57,445 bases of DNA from the NCBI GenBank assembly GCA_013285855.1, contig JABDGW010000008.1, positions 1 to 57,445 on the forward strand. Reading direction: 5' to 3'. The first letter of the stretch is position 1; every line of letters begins with the position of its first letter. This DNA is from Bacteroidota bacterium. Lineage in GTDB: Bacteria > Bacteroidota > Bacteroidia > Chitinophagales > Chitinophagaceae. The translations under genes and the position numbers were made by a program. The notes beneath the pieces were generated by a model. It saw only the letters and a list, made by a program, of their open reading frames with translations. It did no database searches and was not told the origin of the DNA. Positions 1 to 10,523 of this stretch are shown in pieces.

Positions 1-159
1 CCATTCTTTACAACAAAACCAACAGGGCAAGGAACAGGATTGGGTTTGAGTTTGAGTTATGATATTATTAAAGCACATGCTGGTGAAATAAAAGTTGAAA
101 CGAAAGAAGGAGAAGGAAGTGAGTTTATGATTCAATTACCTCAACAGTTCAACACATGA
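1..159 (+). CDS. Sensor histidine kinase, 3' end only (cut by window edge)
   Basis: The first 52 codons visible are the last part of a kinase ATP-binding domain: [20 protein letters not shown], then a tail ending [12 protein letters not shown] and TGA at 157-159. The frame is open from base 1, so this is a gene running in from the left, not an isolated fragment, although the window alone cannot prove it. The ATG of the next kinase starts at 156, giving an ATGA overlap typical of translational coupling. The tail is almost identical in DNA to those of the downstream kinases. Confidence 0.8.
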   Translation, partial: PFFTTKPTGQGTGLGLSLSYDIIKAHAGEIKVETKEGEGSEFMIQLPQQFNT

Positions 160-2147
160 TAAAGATATTTACTTTTAGTTTTCTGCTATTTCTTCTGAGC
201 GGTTCTGGTTTTACTCAAACCATTAAGGCAATCGATAGCTTACAGCAACAGTTGTCTAATGCTAAAGATGATACAACCAGGATCAATACCCAGATTGCAT
301 TATGTCTTTTGTATCGCCTGGGCAATACAGATTCTTCGCTGATGTATGGGCAGCAGGCGTTGGAATCAGCTGAAAAAATTAACTATATACCCGGTCAAAT
401 CAGTGCACTTAGTTTTATGTGTATTGTAACAGAGCAACGGGGTAACTTACCGAAATCGCTGGAACTGGGTTTTAAAGCATTACAGCTTGCACAGGAACAT
501 GATTTAGAAAGATTAGCAGGGCCTGCGTTGGACGGCATTGGTGAAACATATATCATACTGAAAGATTATCCCAAAACGATAAGCTATCTGCGCAGGTATA
601 TTCTGATAGAAGAAAATAATTCTAATAATGAAGGATTAGCTTATGCATATTTCGATATGGGAGTTGCATTTGCAGGATTAAATGAATTGGATTCTGCCGG
701 TTTTTTTGAAGAAAAAGCTATAAAGACCTTTGCAAAATATAATCATGAAGAGCCATTGGTTTATCAAACTATCGGAGATATTAAAATAAAATCAGGGGAA
801 CCGGAAGATGCACTGAATTATTATCAAAAAGGCCTTCAGATTGCTATTAACAATAATGAAAGAAGGGCTTCAGCTTATTTATACAATAAAATTGCAGCAT
901 TTTATAAAGATGCCAATAAACCAAATTCCGCTATCTATTATGCTGAAAAAGGTCTTGAAGAATCCAGGGCGATCGATCAAAAGAAAACAATACTGGAAGC
1001 AGCAGCTTTATTGTCTGAATTATATGAGTCAAAAGATGCAAAAGCATCATTGCAGTATCTTAAAATAGCAGACGCTTACAAAGACAGCATATTTGGTGCA
1101 GGAAATATAGAAGCAGTTCAAACGCTGGCTGCGCAACAGGAAGAACGCCAAAAAGAGATCGAAGCTGCCGCGATTGCTTATAGAAGCCAATTAAAGCAGT
1201 ATGCATTGATAACGGGCTTGGGAATTCTGCTTCTTATTGCCTTCTTTCTCTATCGAAACAATCTGAAAGAAAAGAAAGCCAAACTGCTTCTGCAAAATAA
1301 AAATGAAGTAATTGAACAAACACTCAGCAATCTCAAATCCACGCAGGCTCAGCTCATCCAATCCGAAAAAATGGCTTCGCTCGGAGAACTCACTGCAGGC
1401 ATTGCACATGAGATACAAAACCCATTAAACTTCGTGAATAATTTTTCTGAAGTAAGCAATGAATTGGTCGATGAAATGAATGATGAATTAAATAAAGGAG
1501 AGATTAATGAAGCAAAAATAATTGCCGGAGACATCAAACAAAATCTTGAAAAAATAAATCATCATGGCAAGCGTGCCGATGCCATTGTAAAAGGAATGCT
1601 TCAACATTCAAGAAAAAGTGAAGGCAAAAAAGAGCCAACAGATATTAATGCGTTATGCGATGAATATGTAAGATTAAGTTATCATGGTCTTCGCGCAAAA
1701 GACAAAGAGTTTAACGCAGAAATAAAAACAGATTTTGATGAAACGATTGGTAAAATAAATATCGTTCCTCAGGATATTGGAAGAGTGTTGCTCAATCTTT
1801 TTAATAATGCTTTTTATGCAGTAAATGAGAAAAGTCAACAGTCAACGGTCAACAGGCCACAGCAGCTTTTGCAGGAATACAAACCGCTTGTTTCAGTTCA
1901 AACAAAAAAATTAAATGATAAGATCGAGATAAGAGTTGAAGATAACGGCAACGGCATCACGCAAAATGTTGTTGATAAAATCTTTCAACCATTCTTTACA
2001 ACAAAACCAACAGGACAAGGAACAGGATTAGGTTTGAGTTTAAGTTACGATATTATCAAAGCACATGCTGGTGAAATAAAAGTAGAGACGAAGGAAGGTG
2101 AAGGAAGTGAGTTTGTAATTCAGTTACCTCTAACACAAGCTTCATGA
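156..2147 (+). CDS. TPR-type sensor histidine kinase
   Basis: This 663-residue protein has an N-terminal signal peptide (residues 1-20, cleaved after a GFTQ-like site), TPR-like helical repeats across about 25-330 that should lie in the periplasm, and one transmembrane helix at about 349-368. A short coiled coil leads into the transmitter. The phosphorylated histidine is H418 in [12 protein letters not shown]. It is followed by [17 protein letters not shown], an N-box ([13 protein letters not shown]), a G1 box (DNGNGI) and a G2 box (GTGLGLSL). In known two-component proteins this module autophosphorylates on His and passes phosphate to a receiver; the stimulus here is unknown. The loop after the N-box carries an in-frame heptanucleotide repeat (1833-1860). 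Both ends overlap neighbouring kinase genes by 4 bp, suggesting one operon. No receiver gene lies beside it. Confidence 0.93.
   Translation: MIKIFTFSFLLFLLSGSGFTQTIKAIDSLQQQLSNAKDDTTRINTQIALCLLYRLGNTDSSLMYGQQALESAEKINYIPGQISALSFMCIVTEQRGNLPKSLELGFKALQLAQEHDLERLAGPALDGIGETYIILKDYPKTISYLRRYILIEENNSNNEGLAYAYFDMGVAFAGLNELDSAGFFEEKAIKTFAKYNHEEPLVYQTIGDIKIKSGEPEDALNYYQKGLQIAINNNERRASAYLYNKIAAFYKDANKPNSAIYYAEKGLEESRAIDQKKTILEAAALLSELYESKDAKASLQYLKIADAYKDSIFGAGNIEAVQTLAAQQEERQKEIEAAAIAYRSQLKQYALITGLGILLLIAFFLYRNNLKEKKAKLLLQNKNEVIEQTLSNLKSTQAQLIQSEKMASLGELTAGIAHEIQNPLNFVNNFSEVSNELVDEMNDELNKGEINEAKIIAGDIKQNLEKINHHGKRADAIVKGMLQHSRKSEGKKEPTDINALCDEYVRLSYHGLRAKDKEFNAEIKTDFDETIGKINIVPQDIGRVLLNLFNNAFYAVNEKSQQSTVNRPQQLLQEYKPLVSVQTKKLNDKIEIRVEDNGNGITQNVVDKIFQPFFTTKPTGQGTGLGLSLSYDIIKAHAGEIKVETKEGEGSEFVIQLPLTQAS
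1833..1860 (+). repeat. Heptanucleotide tandem repeat inside kinase gene (loop B)
   Basis: Four 7-base units in a row: AGTCAAC, AGTCAAC, GGTCAAC, AGGCCAC. They encode a short polar stretch between the N-box and the conserved YKPLVSVQ strand of the ATP-binding domain. The reading frame stays open across it. Confidence 0.75.
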
Positions 2148-4306
2148 AAAAAATTCTTGGCTTATGTATATTTTTTACGTTTCTGTTCATCAAAACAATT
2201 GCTCAAAATAATTTGCCGCCGGTTTATGAAATAACTACAGATACGATACTGTCTGTAAAGCTTGATGATTCTTATTGGCAAATGCTTGAAGATCCTAAAG
2301 GGAAGCGGACAATTGATGAAATAAGTAGGCCGCCACTGGCAGATCAATTTCATACCAATACGACTAAAAGCAAAGGACTTGATTATTCTGTAAGAACATT
2401 TTGGCTGCGCTATCGTTTTATAAACTCCATGCAGCATGCAACAAGAATAACAATACCTGAAGATGTTACAAACGCTGATTTATATACACTTACTTCTAAT
2501 GGAAAATGGGATCACAAAACTACAGGAGCAACTGTACCATGGAGCAAACGGGATGGCTTTAAGCGCATCACAACTGTCATATACACAATACAACCCGGAG
2601 AACAATTATTGATTTATGAACGCGACAGTTTTGACTATTTGATTAATAGTCCCGACTTCCTCTATATAACTTTTGGCTTTGCAGATAATGTTGCTCAGGA
2701 TGGTTATAACAAAAATGATCCGTCTATTCTTCCTTCTTTTTTATTCGGACTTTTTCTTTTAGCAGCCCTTTTTAATTTATATTTTTTCGTGATAGTTGGT
2801 GAGCGTGTGTACTTATTTTTTTCCTTAACACTTTTCTTTAGAGGTTTTTCTCGTTTTCTATATGCTAATGATATCTTTTTCCACGAACATCCTTTAGTAA
2901 AATGGAATATTGCTAATGTATGTGCTATGTTCTTCTTCTTTTTTCTTCTTCATTTTTTGCGATATTTTCTTGAAACATACAAGTATTTTCCACGCTGGGA
3001 TAAATATCTTACCGGCTTAAGTATTTACAACGCTATTGTTTTTGTTTTAACATTAGTGAATGTTATTCCGGTTCAGTTCCAGGACATATTAGGACCCTCT
3101 GTAGTATGCTTTTCCATTCTTATAACGCTTGTATTGTCTTTGCGCTCTCCCAGAAAAGCAGCGTGGTCTGCAATTGTAGCGGCTTTACCTGTGATTTTTA
3201 TCATGAGCATTTCATCACCTGCTTTATTCCGGTATTTAAATCAATATACGGGATTACCAATACCAGCTTTTGTTGAATGGATAACTAACAGGCTAACGGT
3301 ATTAGAACAAATTGGATTAATATGGTTGCTTGTATTTTTTTCATGGAGTTTGTTTGAGCGTTACCAGCAATTACAAAAGAAAATAACACAAGAGACACTT
3401 GCAAAAGAAAGGTTGGTAAAAGAAAAAGAAATAGAACGCATCCAGCTAATAGAACTGCAAAAAGTAGAGCTTGAAAAAACAGTAGACGAAAGAACTGCGG
3501 AATTAAAAAATTCTTTAAATGAGCTTAGATCCACACAAGCACAACTCATTCAATCAGAAAAAATGGCAAGCCTTGGAGAACTTACTGCAGGCATTGCACA
3601 TGAAATACAAAACCCGTTAAACTTCGTGAATAATTTTTCTGAAGTGAACGATGAGTTGATTAGTGAATTGGTTGATGAAGTTGATAAGGGGAATACAGAA
3701 GAAGTAAAAACAATAGCAGAAGACATCAGGCAAAATCTTGAAAAAATAAATCATCACGGCAAACGTGCAGATGCCATTGTAAAAGGCATGTTGCAGCATT
3801 CGCGGCAAACATCAGGCACAAAAGAATCAACAGATATTAATGCTTTGTGTGATGAATATTTACGATTGAGTTATCATGGCATGCGTGCAAAAGACAAAAG
3901 TTTTAATGCAGATTTTAAAACTGATTTTGATGAAAACATTGGTAAAATAAATATTGTGCCGCAGGATATTGGAAGAGTGTTATTGAACTTATACAATAAT
4001 GCTTTTTATGCTGTGTCCGCCAAAGCCTCGGCGACGACGAATAATAATTACAAACCAACTGTTTCGATTCAAACAAAAAAAGTAAACAACAACATAGAAA
4101 TAAAAGTAACTGATAATGGCAACGGAATTCTGCAAAATATTATTGATAAAATCTTTCAGCCATTCTTTACCACAAAACCAACCGGTGAAGGAACAGGATT
4201 AGGTTTGAGTTTGAGTTATGATATCATTAAAGCGCATGCTGGTGAAATAAAAGTTGAAACGAAAGAAAAAGAAGGAAGTGCGTTTATTATAAAGTTGCCT
4301 ATCTGA
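2144..4306 (+). CDS. 7TMR-DISM sensor histidine kinase
   Basis: This 720-residue protein has a signal peptide (1-20) and an extracellular beta-rich domain at about 25-190 with the WLRY and tail features of 7TMR-DISM extracellular domains. Seven closely spaced hydrophobic helices follow between about 195 and 400, then a charged coiled coil (about 405-460). The transmitter is the one shared across the array, with H486 as the phosphorylated residue. The fold class normally senses small extracellular ligands, possibly carbohydrate-like; the ligand cannot be read here. The start overlaps the upstream stop (ATGA). The loop after the N-box is SAKASATTNNNYKP, encoded by a GC-rich stretch (about 4014-4040) unlike its surroundings, which looks like a small in-frame insertion. 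The spacer downstream is repeated almost unchanged before the kinase at 48767. Confidence 0.92.
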   Translation: MKKILGLCIFFTFLFIKTIAQNNLPPVYEITTDTILSVKLDDSYWQMLEDPKGKRTIDEISRPPLADQFHTNTTKSKGLDYSVRTFWLRYRFINSMQHATRITIPEDVTNADLYTLTSNGKWDHKTTGATVPWSKRDGFKRITTVIYTIQPGEQLLIYERDSFDYLINSPDFLYITFGFADNVAQDGYNKNDPSILPSFLFGLFLLAALFNLYFFVIVGERVYLFFSLTLFFRGFSRFLYANDIFFHEHPLVKWNIANVCAMFFFFFLLHFLRYFLETYKYFPRWDKYLTGLSIYNAIVFVLTLVNVIPVQFQDILGPSVVCFSILITLVLSLRSPRKAAWSAIVAALPVIFIMSISSPALFRYLNQYTGLPIPAFVEWITNRLTVLEQIGLIWLLVFFSWSLFERYQQLQKKITQETLAKERLVKEKEIERIQLIELQKVELEKTVDERTAELKNSLNELRSTQAQLIQSEKMASLGELTAGIAHEIQNPLNFVNNFSEVNDELISELVDEVDKGNTEEVKTIAEDIRQNLEKINHHGKRADAIVKGMLQHSRQTSGTKESTDINALCDEYLRLSYHGMRAKDKSFNADFKTDFDENIGKINIVPQDIGRVLLNLYNNAFYAVSAKASATTNNNYKPTVSIQTKKVNNNIEIKVTDNGNGILQNIIDKIFQPFFTTKPTGEGTGLGLSLSYDIIKAHAGEIKVETKEKEGSAFIIKLPI

Positions 4307-4315
4307 ATTATAATT

Positions 4316-4370
4316 TTCTAAAATAACAATGCTGTAAATTGGCGCAAAAGAGAAAGTTTAAATTCAACGC
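4316..4370 (+). promoter_or_regulatory. Conserved upstream region of kinase 4371 (possible promoter)
   Basis: The stretch containing ATGCTGTAAATTGGCGC is repeated nearly base for base upstream of the paralogous kinase at 48767. A related core (GTAAATT then CGC) occurs at about 21604-21615 before kinase 21652. Conservation in a non-coding spacer suggests a promoter or operator, although simple shared ancestry of the duplicated segment explains it equally well. The match to the Bacteroidota TAnnTTTG -7 element is only partial. Confidence 0.3.
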
Positions 4371-6302
4371 ATGAAAATTTTAGTTACAACCTTTATACTT
4401 GCTTTATTAATAACTTTTACTACCGCCCAGCAAAAAACAATTGATAGCTTAAAATTTAAATTAAACAGGTCGAAGCCAGATATAAATAGGGTATTATTAC
4501 TTGCGGAATTGATTAGGAGTTATTATCAGTACAAACCAGATACTGCAATACTTTTGGGACAACAAGCCTATGAGCTCTCTCAAAAACTTAAATATGCTGC
4601 CGGAGAAGCTTTATCACTGAATCGTATAGCTTCCGCATATGCAACGGTTGGGGATTATGCCAAGTCTTTAATGTTCTTTACAAAAGCACTTAGCATTAGC
4701 ACCGGTATTAAAGATGAGGTTGGCATTGCACGTGCTTTTAATAATCTTGGAGACACTTATTTAACGCAAGGCGATTATCGGAAAGCATTAGATCTTTTCA
4801 AAAGATCAATGTCGTTTTCAGTAAAACTTCAGGATCATTATCCTATGGCAGTCACATCGTTAAATATTGGTACATGCTACCTGTATTTGCATCAATATGA
4901 TTCCGCTTTATTTTACTTTCAAAATACGTATTCCATAGCGGAACGTGAAAAGTTCAAAGATTTTGATGGGGACATTGAACGCGGACTTGGAGAAATTGAA
5001 ACAGCAAAAAAGAATTTTCAGCCAGCATTATATCATTTTAATAAAAGTGTAGTCAATTACCAAGCTGCCAGCGATAAACAAGACCTCAGTATTACCTATT
5101 TAAGTATATCCACACTTTATCTTAATAAAAAGCAGGAGGACTCTTCGATTTATTATGCAAAACAATCTTTATCAAATGCTGAAGATGGATCATATAACAA
5201 AGGTATTCTTGATGCAAGTGAAAGATTATGGAAACTATACGAGAATAAAAATGATAAAGAAGCCTTCAATTATTTAAAATTGGCAACTGCGGCTAAGGAT
5301 AGTTTATATAGCCAGGATAAGGTAAAGCAATTGATCTCTCTTTCTTTCGAAGAAAAGCAACGCCAGCAAGACATGGAAGCAGCACAGGCAAATTACCGCA
5401 ATCAAATAAAACTTTATGTACTGGGAGGAGGGCTGATCATGTTTTTATTACTGGCAACCATATTGTTCAGAAGTAACAGGCAAAAGCAAAAAGCAAATAA
5501 AGTTTTAGAAACCACATTAAACAATTTAAAATCCACCCAGGCGCAACTCATCCAATCAGAAAAAATGGCTTCATTAGGTGAGCTCACAGCAGGCATAGCA
5601 CATGAAATACAAAACCCATTAAATTTCGTGAATAATTTTTCTGAAGTAAATAAGGAATTGGTTGATGAAATAAAAAACGAAAATAATATTGATGAAATAA
5701 AAGCTATTTCAGACGACATAAAACAAAACAATGAAAAGATTTTATTTCACGGCAAACGTGCAGATGCGATTGTAAAAGGCATGTTGCAACATTCAAAACA
5801 AACAAAAGGTATAAAAGAACCAACAAATATTAATGCTTTGTGTGATGAATATTTACGATTAAGTTATCATGGTCTTCGCGCAAAAGACAAATCATTCAAT
5901 GCAGATTTTAAAACTGATTTTGATGACTCAATTGATAAAATAAATATTGTTCCGCAGGATATTGGAAGAGTGCTATTGAATTTATACAACAATGCTTTTT
6001 ATGCAGTGAATGAAAAACAAAAAGCTTCTGATGAAAATTATAAACCAACAGTTTCCATTCAAACTAAAAAAGAAAATAATAATGTACACATTACTGTTAG
6101 CGATAATGGCAACGGAATTCCGCAAAATATTATTGATAAAATCTTTCAGCCATTCTTCACTACAAAACCAACAGGGCAAGGAACAGGATTAGGTTTATCT
6201 CTTGCTTATGACATCATCACCAAAGAACATAACGGAACAATAAAGGTTGAAAGTAAAGAAGGTGAAGGGACAACGTTTATAATTCAATTACCTATTGCAT
6301 AA
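4371..6302 (+). CDS. TPR-type sensor histidine kinase (paralogue of 48767)
   Basis: This protein has 643 residues: signal peptide (1-19, ending TTAQQ), TPR repeats about 25-320 with clear GDYxKAL helices, a transmembrane helix at about 347-368, then the shared transmitter with H411. The segment following the TM helix starts RQKQKANKVLETTL and runs straight into the H-box lead-in. The N-terminal 20 residues and the juxtamembrane segment (SLFSQ/SLYSQ DKVKQLISLSFEEKQ) are almost identical to the kinase at 48767, while the TPR middle has diverged; together with the shared upstream spacer this marks a segmental duplication. The loop between H-box helix and X-region is short and has no heptamer array. 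The C-terminal tail uses the LAYDIITKEHNGTIKV variant. The next gene starts within its last codons. Confidence 0.93.
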   Translation: MKILVTTFILALLITFTTAQQKTIDSLKFKLNRSKPDINRVLLLAELIRSYYQYKPDTAILLGQQAYELSQKLKYAAGEALSLNRIASAYATVGDYAKSLMFFTKALSISTGIKDEVGIARAFNNLGDTYLTQGDYRKALDLFKRSMSFSVKLQDHYPMAVTSLNIGTCYLYLHQYDSALFYFQNTYSIAEREKFKDFDGDIERGLGEIETAKKNFQPALYHFNKSVVNYQAASDKQDLSITYLSISTLYLNKKQEDSSIYYAKQSLSNAEDGSYNKGILDASERLWKLYENKNDKEAFNYLKLATAAKDSLYSQDKVKQLISLSFEEKQRQQDMEAAQANYRNQIKLYVLGGGLIMFLLLATILFRSNRQKQKANKVLETTLNNLKSTQAQLIQSEKMASLGELTAGIAHEIQNPLNFVNNFSEVNKELVDEIKNENNIDEIKAISDDIKQNNEKILFHGKRADAIVKGMLQHSKQTKGIKEPTNINALCDEYLRLSYHGLRAKDKSFNADFKTDFDDSIDKINIVPQDIGRVLLNLYNNAFYAVNEKQKASDENYKPTVSIQTKKENNNVHITVSDNGNGIPQNIIDKIFQPFFTTKPTGQGTGLGLSLAYDIITKEHNGTIKVESKEGEGTTFIIQLPIA

Positions 6303-8553
6303 AAAAATAATCACTATACAATTGAAACACTGCATTCAAATATCAGCTTTTCTTTTTTGTGTATGCGTTTGCAAAGCACAGCAAGAAGTAATAGATAGTC
6401 TTAACCGTCTTATACCACAAGCCACTTCAGACACGCAACGAATTAATTTGATTATTAAAAAAGCTACCGCATTTTGGGATATAAGTTTAGATTCCTGCAT
6501 ACAGCTTGATAACAAAATAGTGCAGGAATGTCAATCTCTTAAATACAATTACGGAGAATTGAATGCAAGAACAGATTTAGCCTATTACTTATCGAGCCAG
6601 GGCGATTATGTTACGGCAAAAAAGCATCTTGATAAAGCAGGTGAACTTCTTAAAACTGTAAAAGATTCAGCTTCTCTTTCCTCATACTATGATACCTATG
6701 GCAGTTTGTACTTGAGTGAAGGGAAAGCAGATAGCAGCCTGTTATTTTATAAAAAAGAAATTCCTTTTATCCCGGCAGGTTTTACGCTACGGTTGATTTA
6801 TACATATATGAATATTGCAAGGGCTTACACTCAATTAGCTAATTTTCCTGCTGCTTTAATTTACTTTCAAAAAGCTTTATCAATTGCTGAAAAGGCAGGT
6901 AATGAAACAGGCCAGGCTTATGTATATCTGAATATGGGTATTGCCCTCAACGAAATGAGAGACTATAAAAAAGCAGAACAATCTTATTTAAACGCAATAA
7001 AATTTGCAGGAAAAACCGCTAATAAAGGAGTAGAAAGTAGTGCCAGTTACAATTTATGTATTGTATATATACACTATGAGAGATATAAAGAGGCTTACAC
7101 CTATGGTATGAACGGGGCACGTTTGGCAAAAATTATTGGAGATGTTGAAACAGAAGCCGCTTGTTTATCAAACTCAGCCGGAGCCTTAGCCCAGTTAAAT
7201 GAATTGAATAAAGCTGAAAAGTTAGCCAGGCAGGCAATAACTATTGCTGATTCATTAAATGAACCTTTTAGTATTGCTGCATCTTATGCTGCAATGGGAG
7301 AAATACTAAGACGTGCAGGCAAAAATAAAGAAGCCATTCCCTTTTTTGAAAAATCCTGTCGGTCTGTAACCGGTGCAAATATGTATGACCCCGTTACGGC
7401 AGGTAACTATTTTGCACTATCAGAGTGTTATGAGAAAACAGGAAATTTTAATAAAGCACTCGAAGCTTATAAAACAGCTACAAAAATTGATGACACGCTA
7501 AAAAACATAGATAATATCCGCAAGGCAACAGAGCTTGCGGTTAGCTATGATTTTAAAAAGAAACAGGAACTGGCAAAAGCTGTGCAGGACAAAAAAGATG
7601 CAGATGCCCGCAGAATAAAAACGCAACAGTATTTTATTATTGCAGGGCTTGCTGTAGTGGTATTTGCTTTTATAGCAATTGCATTAATACAGTTAAAAAA
7701 TAACAGGCAAAAACAAAAAGCGAATCTTCAGTTAGAAAGGCAAAAACAAAAAGTAGAAATAGCTTTATCAGAATTAAAATCAACACAAGCCCAACTCATC
7801 CAATCAGAAAAGATGGCTTCACTTGGTGAACTCACCGCAGGTATTGCCCATGAGATTCAAAACCCATTAAACTTCGTTAATAATTTTTCTGAAGTAAGTA
7901 ATGAGTTAGTTGATGAAATGAAAGAAGAACTTGTAACAGGCAACTTGCAACTTGCAACAGAAATTGCAGATGATATCAAACAAAATCTTGAAAAAATAAA
8001 TCATCACGGAAAACGTGCTGATGCAATTGTAAAAGGTATGTTGCAACATTCGCGACAAACAAAAGGAATTAAAGAACTAACAGACATCAATGCTCTGTGT
8101 GATGAATATTTACGATTAAGTTTTCATGGCTTGCGTGCAAAAGACAAATCTTTCAATGCAGATTTTAAAACAGACTTTGATGAAACAATTGGAAAAATAA
8201 ATATCGTTCCGCAGAATATGGGAAGAGTATTAGTCAACCTTTTGAATAATGCTTTTTATGCTGTGAATGAAAAGAAAAAAACAGATGATGAAAATTATAA
8301 ACCTCTTGTTTCAGTTCAAACAAAAAAATTAAATGATAGAGTTGAGATAAGCATAACTGATAATGGAACCGGCATTGCGCAAAATATTATTGATAAAATC
8401 TTTCAGCCATTCTTTACAACAAAACCAACAGGACAAGGAACAGGATTGGGTTTATCACTTGCTTACGACATCATCACTAAAGAACATGACGGAACTTTAA
8501 ACGTAAAGAATAAAGAAGGAGGAACGGAATTTATTATTGTATTGCCTGTATAA
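6295..8553 (+). CDS. TPR-type sensor histidine kinase with non-ATG start
   Basis: This 752-residue kinase has a signal peptide (about 8-28), a long TPR array (about 30-430), a TM helix at about 446-468 and the shared transmitter with H519. No in-frame ATG occurs before the signal peptide, so the start must be TTG, at 6295 (overlapping the upstream stop by 8 bp) or at the second in-frame TTG, 6322. The first gives MHKKIITIQLKHC. The N-box reads VPQNMGRVLVNLLNNAF, slightly divergent from its neighbours. The closest relative in the window is 21652, which shares IDSLNRL and TSDTQRINL near the N-terminus. A CTTGCAA heptamer array (7930-7957) lies in the loop before the X-region. Tight packing with 4371 and 8564 suggests co-transcription. 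Confidence 0.9.
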   Translation: MHKKIITIQLKHCIQISAFLFCVCVCKAQQEVIDSLNRLIPQATSDTQRINLIIKKATAFWDISLDSCIQLDNKIVQECQSLKYNYGELNARTDLAYYLSSQGDYVTAKKHLDKAGELLKTVKDSASLSSYYDTYGSLYLSEGKADSSLLFYKKEIPFIPAGFTLRLIYTYMNIARAYTQLANFPAALIYFQKALSIAEKAGNETGQAYVYLNMGIALNEMRDYKKAEQSYLNAIKFAGKTANKGVESSASYNLCIVYIHYERYKEAYTYGMNGARLAKIIGDVETEAACLSNSAGALAQLNELNKAEKLARQAITIADSLNEPFSIAASYAAMGEILRRAGKNKEAIPFFEKSCRSVTGANMYDPVTAGNYFALSECYEKTGNFNKALEAYKTATKIDDTLKNIDNIRKATELAVSYDFKKKQELAKAVQDKKDADARRIKTQQYFIIAGLAVVVFAFIAIALIQLKNNRQKQKANLQLERQKQKVEIALSELKSTQAQLIQSEKMASLGELTAGIAHEIQNPLNFVNNFSEVSNELVDEMKEELVTGNLQLATEIADDIKQNLEKINHHGKRADAIVKGMLQHSRQTKGIKELTDINALCDEYLRLSFHGLRAKDKSFNADFKTDFDETIGKINIVPQNMGRVLVNLLNNAFYAVNEKKKTDDENYKPLVSVQTKKLNDRVEISITDNGTGIAQNIIDKIFQPFFTTKPTGQGTGLGLSLAYDIITKEHDGTLNVKNKEGGTEFIIVLPV
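7930..7957 (+). repeat. Heptanucleotide tandem repeat inside kinase gene (loop A)
   Basis: Units CTTGTAA, CAGGCAA, CTTGCAA, CTTGCAA, encoding part of LVTGNLQLATE between the H-box helix and the DI(K)[14 protein letters not shown] segment. The frame is preserved. Confidence 0.7.
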
Positions 8554-8563
8554 GATCAATTCC

Positions 8564-10516
8564 ATGCAAAAAAAATCAATCCTTGTTTTTTTATGTGCAG
8601 TAATATCATTTTACTCATTTGCACAAGTTTCAACTAATGAAATTAACTTCTGGAAAAATCAAATGGCGAAAGCAAAAGATGATTCCGCAAGATTAAATTT
8701 GGCGTTCAAATTAGCCACAGGCTACAGGTTCTCTAACGTTGATTCCTCCTTTTATTACAGCGACTTAGGTATTAAGCTGGCTGATGGGCTCAATTTGCCA
8801 GCTAAAAAAGCAGAGTTCTTATCATTGAAGGGCGCTACACTTTTAGAAAGCGGCAAACTACCTGAATCATTGCAATTTCAATTTGAAGCTTTGAATATTA
8901 GTCAACAAGTGAAAGACACTAATATTACAGCCTACGCATTTAACCGCATTGGAAATACTTACATGGAATTAGGTGACTATAAAAAGGCCATTGATAATTA
9001 TGTTCTTTCAAGGAATTTATTTTATACAATAAAGAGTTACGGAATGTACTATAATGAGATTTCAAATATTGGCAACATTTATAATCTCATGCACATAGCG
9101 GATTCTGCTTTGTACTACGGAAAAATTGTGTATGATGCATCTTTAAAAACAAATGACCGCGAAGATTTTACACGACCGGAAATTATGTTCAGGTTAGGCA
9201 ATGCATATAAGGCTAAGGGCAATAATACACAAGCATTAAAATTCTATAAACGTGGAGTTGCTGAAGCTTATATTGATAATGACTTACGGGACCTATCCAT
9301 GAATTTTCTGCTGATAGCAAAACTTTATAAAGAAACGGATCAGCCTGATTCAAGTATGAAATACGCTTTAAATTCTTTACAAACTGCCGACGCTGTTTCT
9401 TTTAGAAAATGTATTTATGAAGCTTCCACTCTAATAAGCGAATTGTTTAAAAACAATAACCGGTATGATAGCGCTTTTAAATATTTATCCAAAGCTAATA
9501 TTGAAAAAGATAGTTTAACAGGAACAAAAAGATTTCAGGAGTTGCAGGGAATTATTTTAAACGAACAGCAACGCGACCGGGAAATTGAAGCTAACAGGAT
9601 TGCTGTTCAAAACAAACAAAGACAGTATGCATTATTAGCAGGGTTGGGGATAGTTTTGATTATAGCTTTTATATTGTATCACAATAACAAACAAAAGCAA
9701 AAAGTAAATACTATTTTAAACACAACGGTAACTAATTTAAAATCTACACAAGCCCAGCTTATTCAATCAGAGAAAATGGCGAGCCTTGGCGAACTTACTG
9801 CAGGCATTGCGCATGAGATACAAAACCCTTTGAACTTTGTAAATAATTTTTCTGAAATAAGCAGAGAATTAATTGATGAATTAAAAAGTCAAAAGTCAAA
9901 ATTAAAAAGTGAAGAGCAAGATGAAATTTTAAATGACATTGATACAAACCTTGAAAAAATAAATCATCATGGCAAACGCGCAGATGCCATTGTAAAAGGC
10001 ATGTTGCAACATTCACGTCAATCATCTGGTAAAAAAGAACTAACAGATATTAATGCTTTGTGTGATGAATATTTACGATTGAGTTATCATGGAATGCGTG
10101 CAAAAGAAAAAGATTTTAATGCCGGGATAGAAACAGGTTTTGATAATAGTATTAGAAAAATAAATATCGTTCCGCAGGATATCGGACGAGTGTTGTTGAA
10201 CTTATATAACAATGCTTTTTATGCAACAAACGAAAAAAAGAAAACTGCTGATGAAAATTATAAACCACTTATTTCAGTTCAAACAAAAAAAATAAATGAT
10301 AGAATTGAAATAAGAGTTTCGGACAACGGCAATGGTATTCCGAAAAATATTGTCGATAAAATTTTTCAGCCATTCTTTACAACAAAACCAACAGGACAAG
10401 GAACAGGTTTGGGTTTATCATTAAGCTATGATATAGTAAAGGCTCACGGCGGTGAAATAAAAATGGAGAGTAAAGAGGGTGAAGGAAGTGAGTTTATAAT
10501 TCAGTTACCCGTTTAA
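8564..10516 (+). CDS. TPR-type sensor histidine kinase
   Basis: The ATG at 8564, 10 bp after the preceding stop, opens a 650-residue protein with a good signal peptide (MQKKSILVFLCAVISFYSFAQ). An upstream in-frame TTG at 8537 would add nine residues inside the previous gene and spoil the signal peptide, so it is not preferred. TPR repeats fill about 25-330, a TM helix lies at about 355-376, and the transmitter carries H417. The G1 region reads [19 protein letters not shown], and the tail SYDIVKAHGGEIKM is the variant also found in 21652. An array of GTCAAAA-type heptamers (9881-9915) lies in loop A and is nearly identical to that in kinase 24005, which has a completely different sensor. This is the last kinase of the left block; the next gene converges on it 7 bp downstream. 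Confidence 0.92.
   Translation: MQKKSILVFLCAVISFYSFAQVSTNEINFWKNQMAKAKDDSARLNLAFKLATGYRFSNVDSSFYYSDLGIKLADGLNLPAKKAEFLSLKGATLLESGKLPESLQFQFEALNISQQVKDTNITAYAFNRIGNTYMELGDYKKAIDNYVLSRNLFYTIKSYGMYYNEISNIGNIYNLMHIADSALYYGKIVYDASLKTNDREDFTRPEIMFRLGNAYKAKGNNTQALKFYKRGVAEAYIDNDLRDLSMNFLLIAKLYKETDQPDSSMKYALNSLQTADAVSFRKCIYEASTLISELFKNNNRYDSAFKYLSKANIEKDSLTGTKRFQELQGIILNEQQRDREIEANRIAVQNKQRQYALLAGLGIVLIIAFILYHNNKQKQKVNTILNTTVTNLKSTQAQLIQSEKMASLGELTAGIAHEIQNPLNFVNNFSEISRELIDELKSQKSKLKSEEQDEILNDIDTNLEKINHHGKRADAIVKGMLQHSRQSSGKKELTDINALCDEYLRLSYHGMRAKEKDFNAGIETGFDNSIRKINIVPQDIGRVLLNLYNNAFYATNEKKKTADENYKPLISVQTKKINDRIEIRVSDNGNGIPKNIVDKIFQPFFTTKPTGQGTGLGLSLSYDIVKAHGGEIKMESKEGEGSEFIIQLPV
9881..9915 (+). 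repeat. Heptanucleotide tandem repeat inside kinase gene (loop A)
   Basis: Units TTAAAAA, GTCAAAA, GTCAAAA, TTAAAAA, GTGAAGA. They encode LKSQKSKLKSEEQ in frame. The same order of units recurs at 26729-26763 in the propeller kinase. Confidence 0.8.
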
Positions 10517-10523
10517 ACCACTA

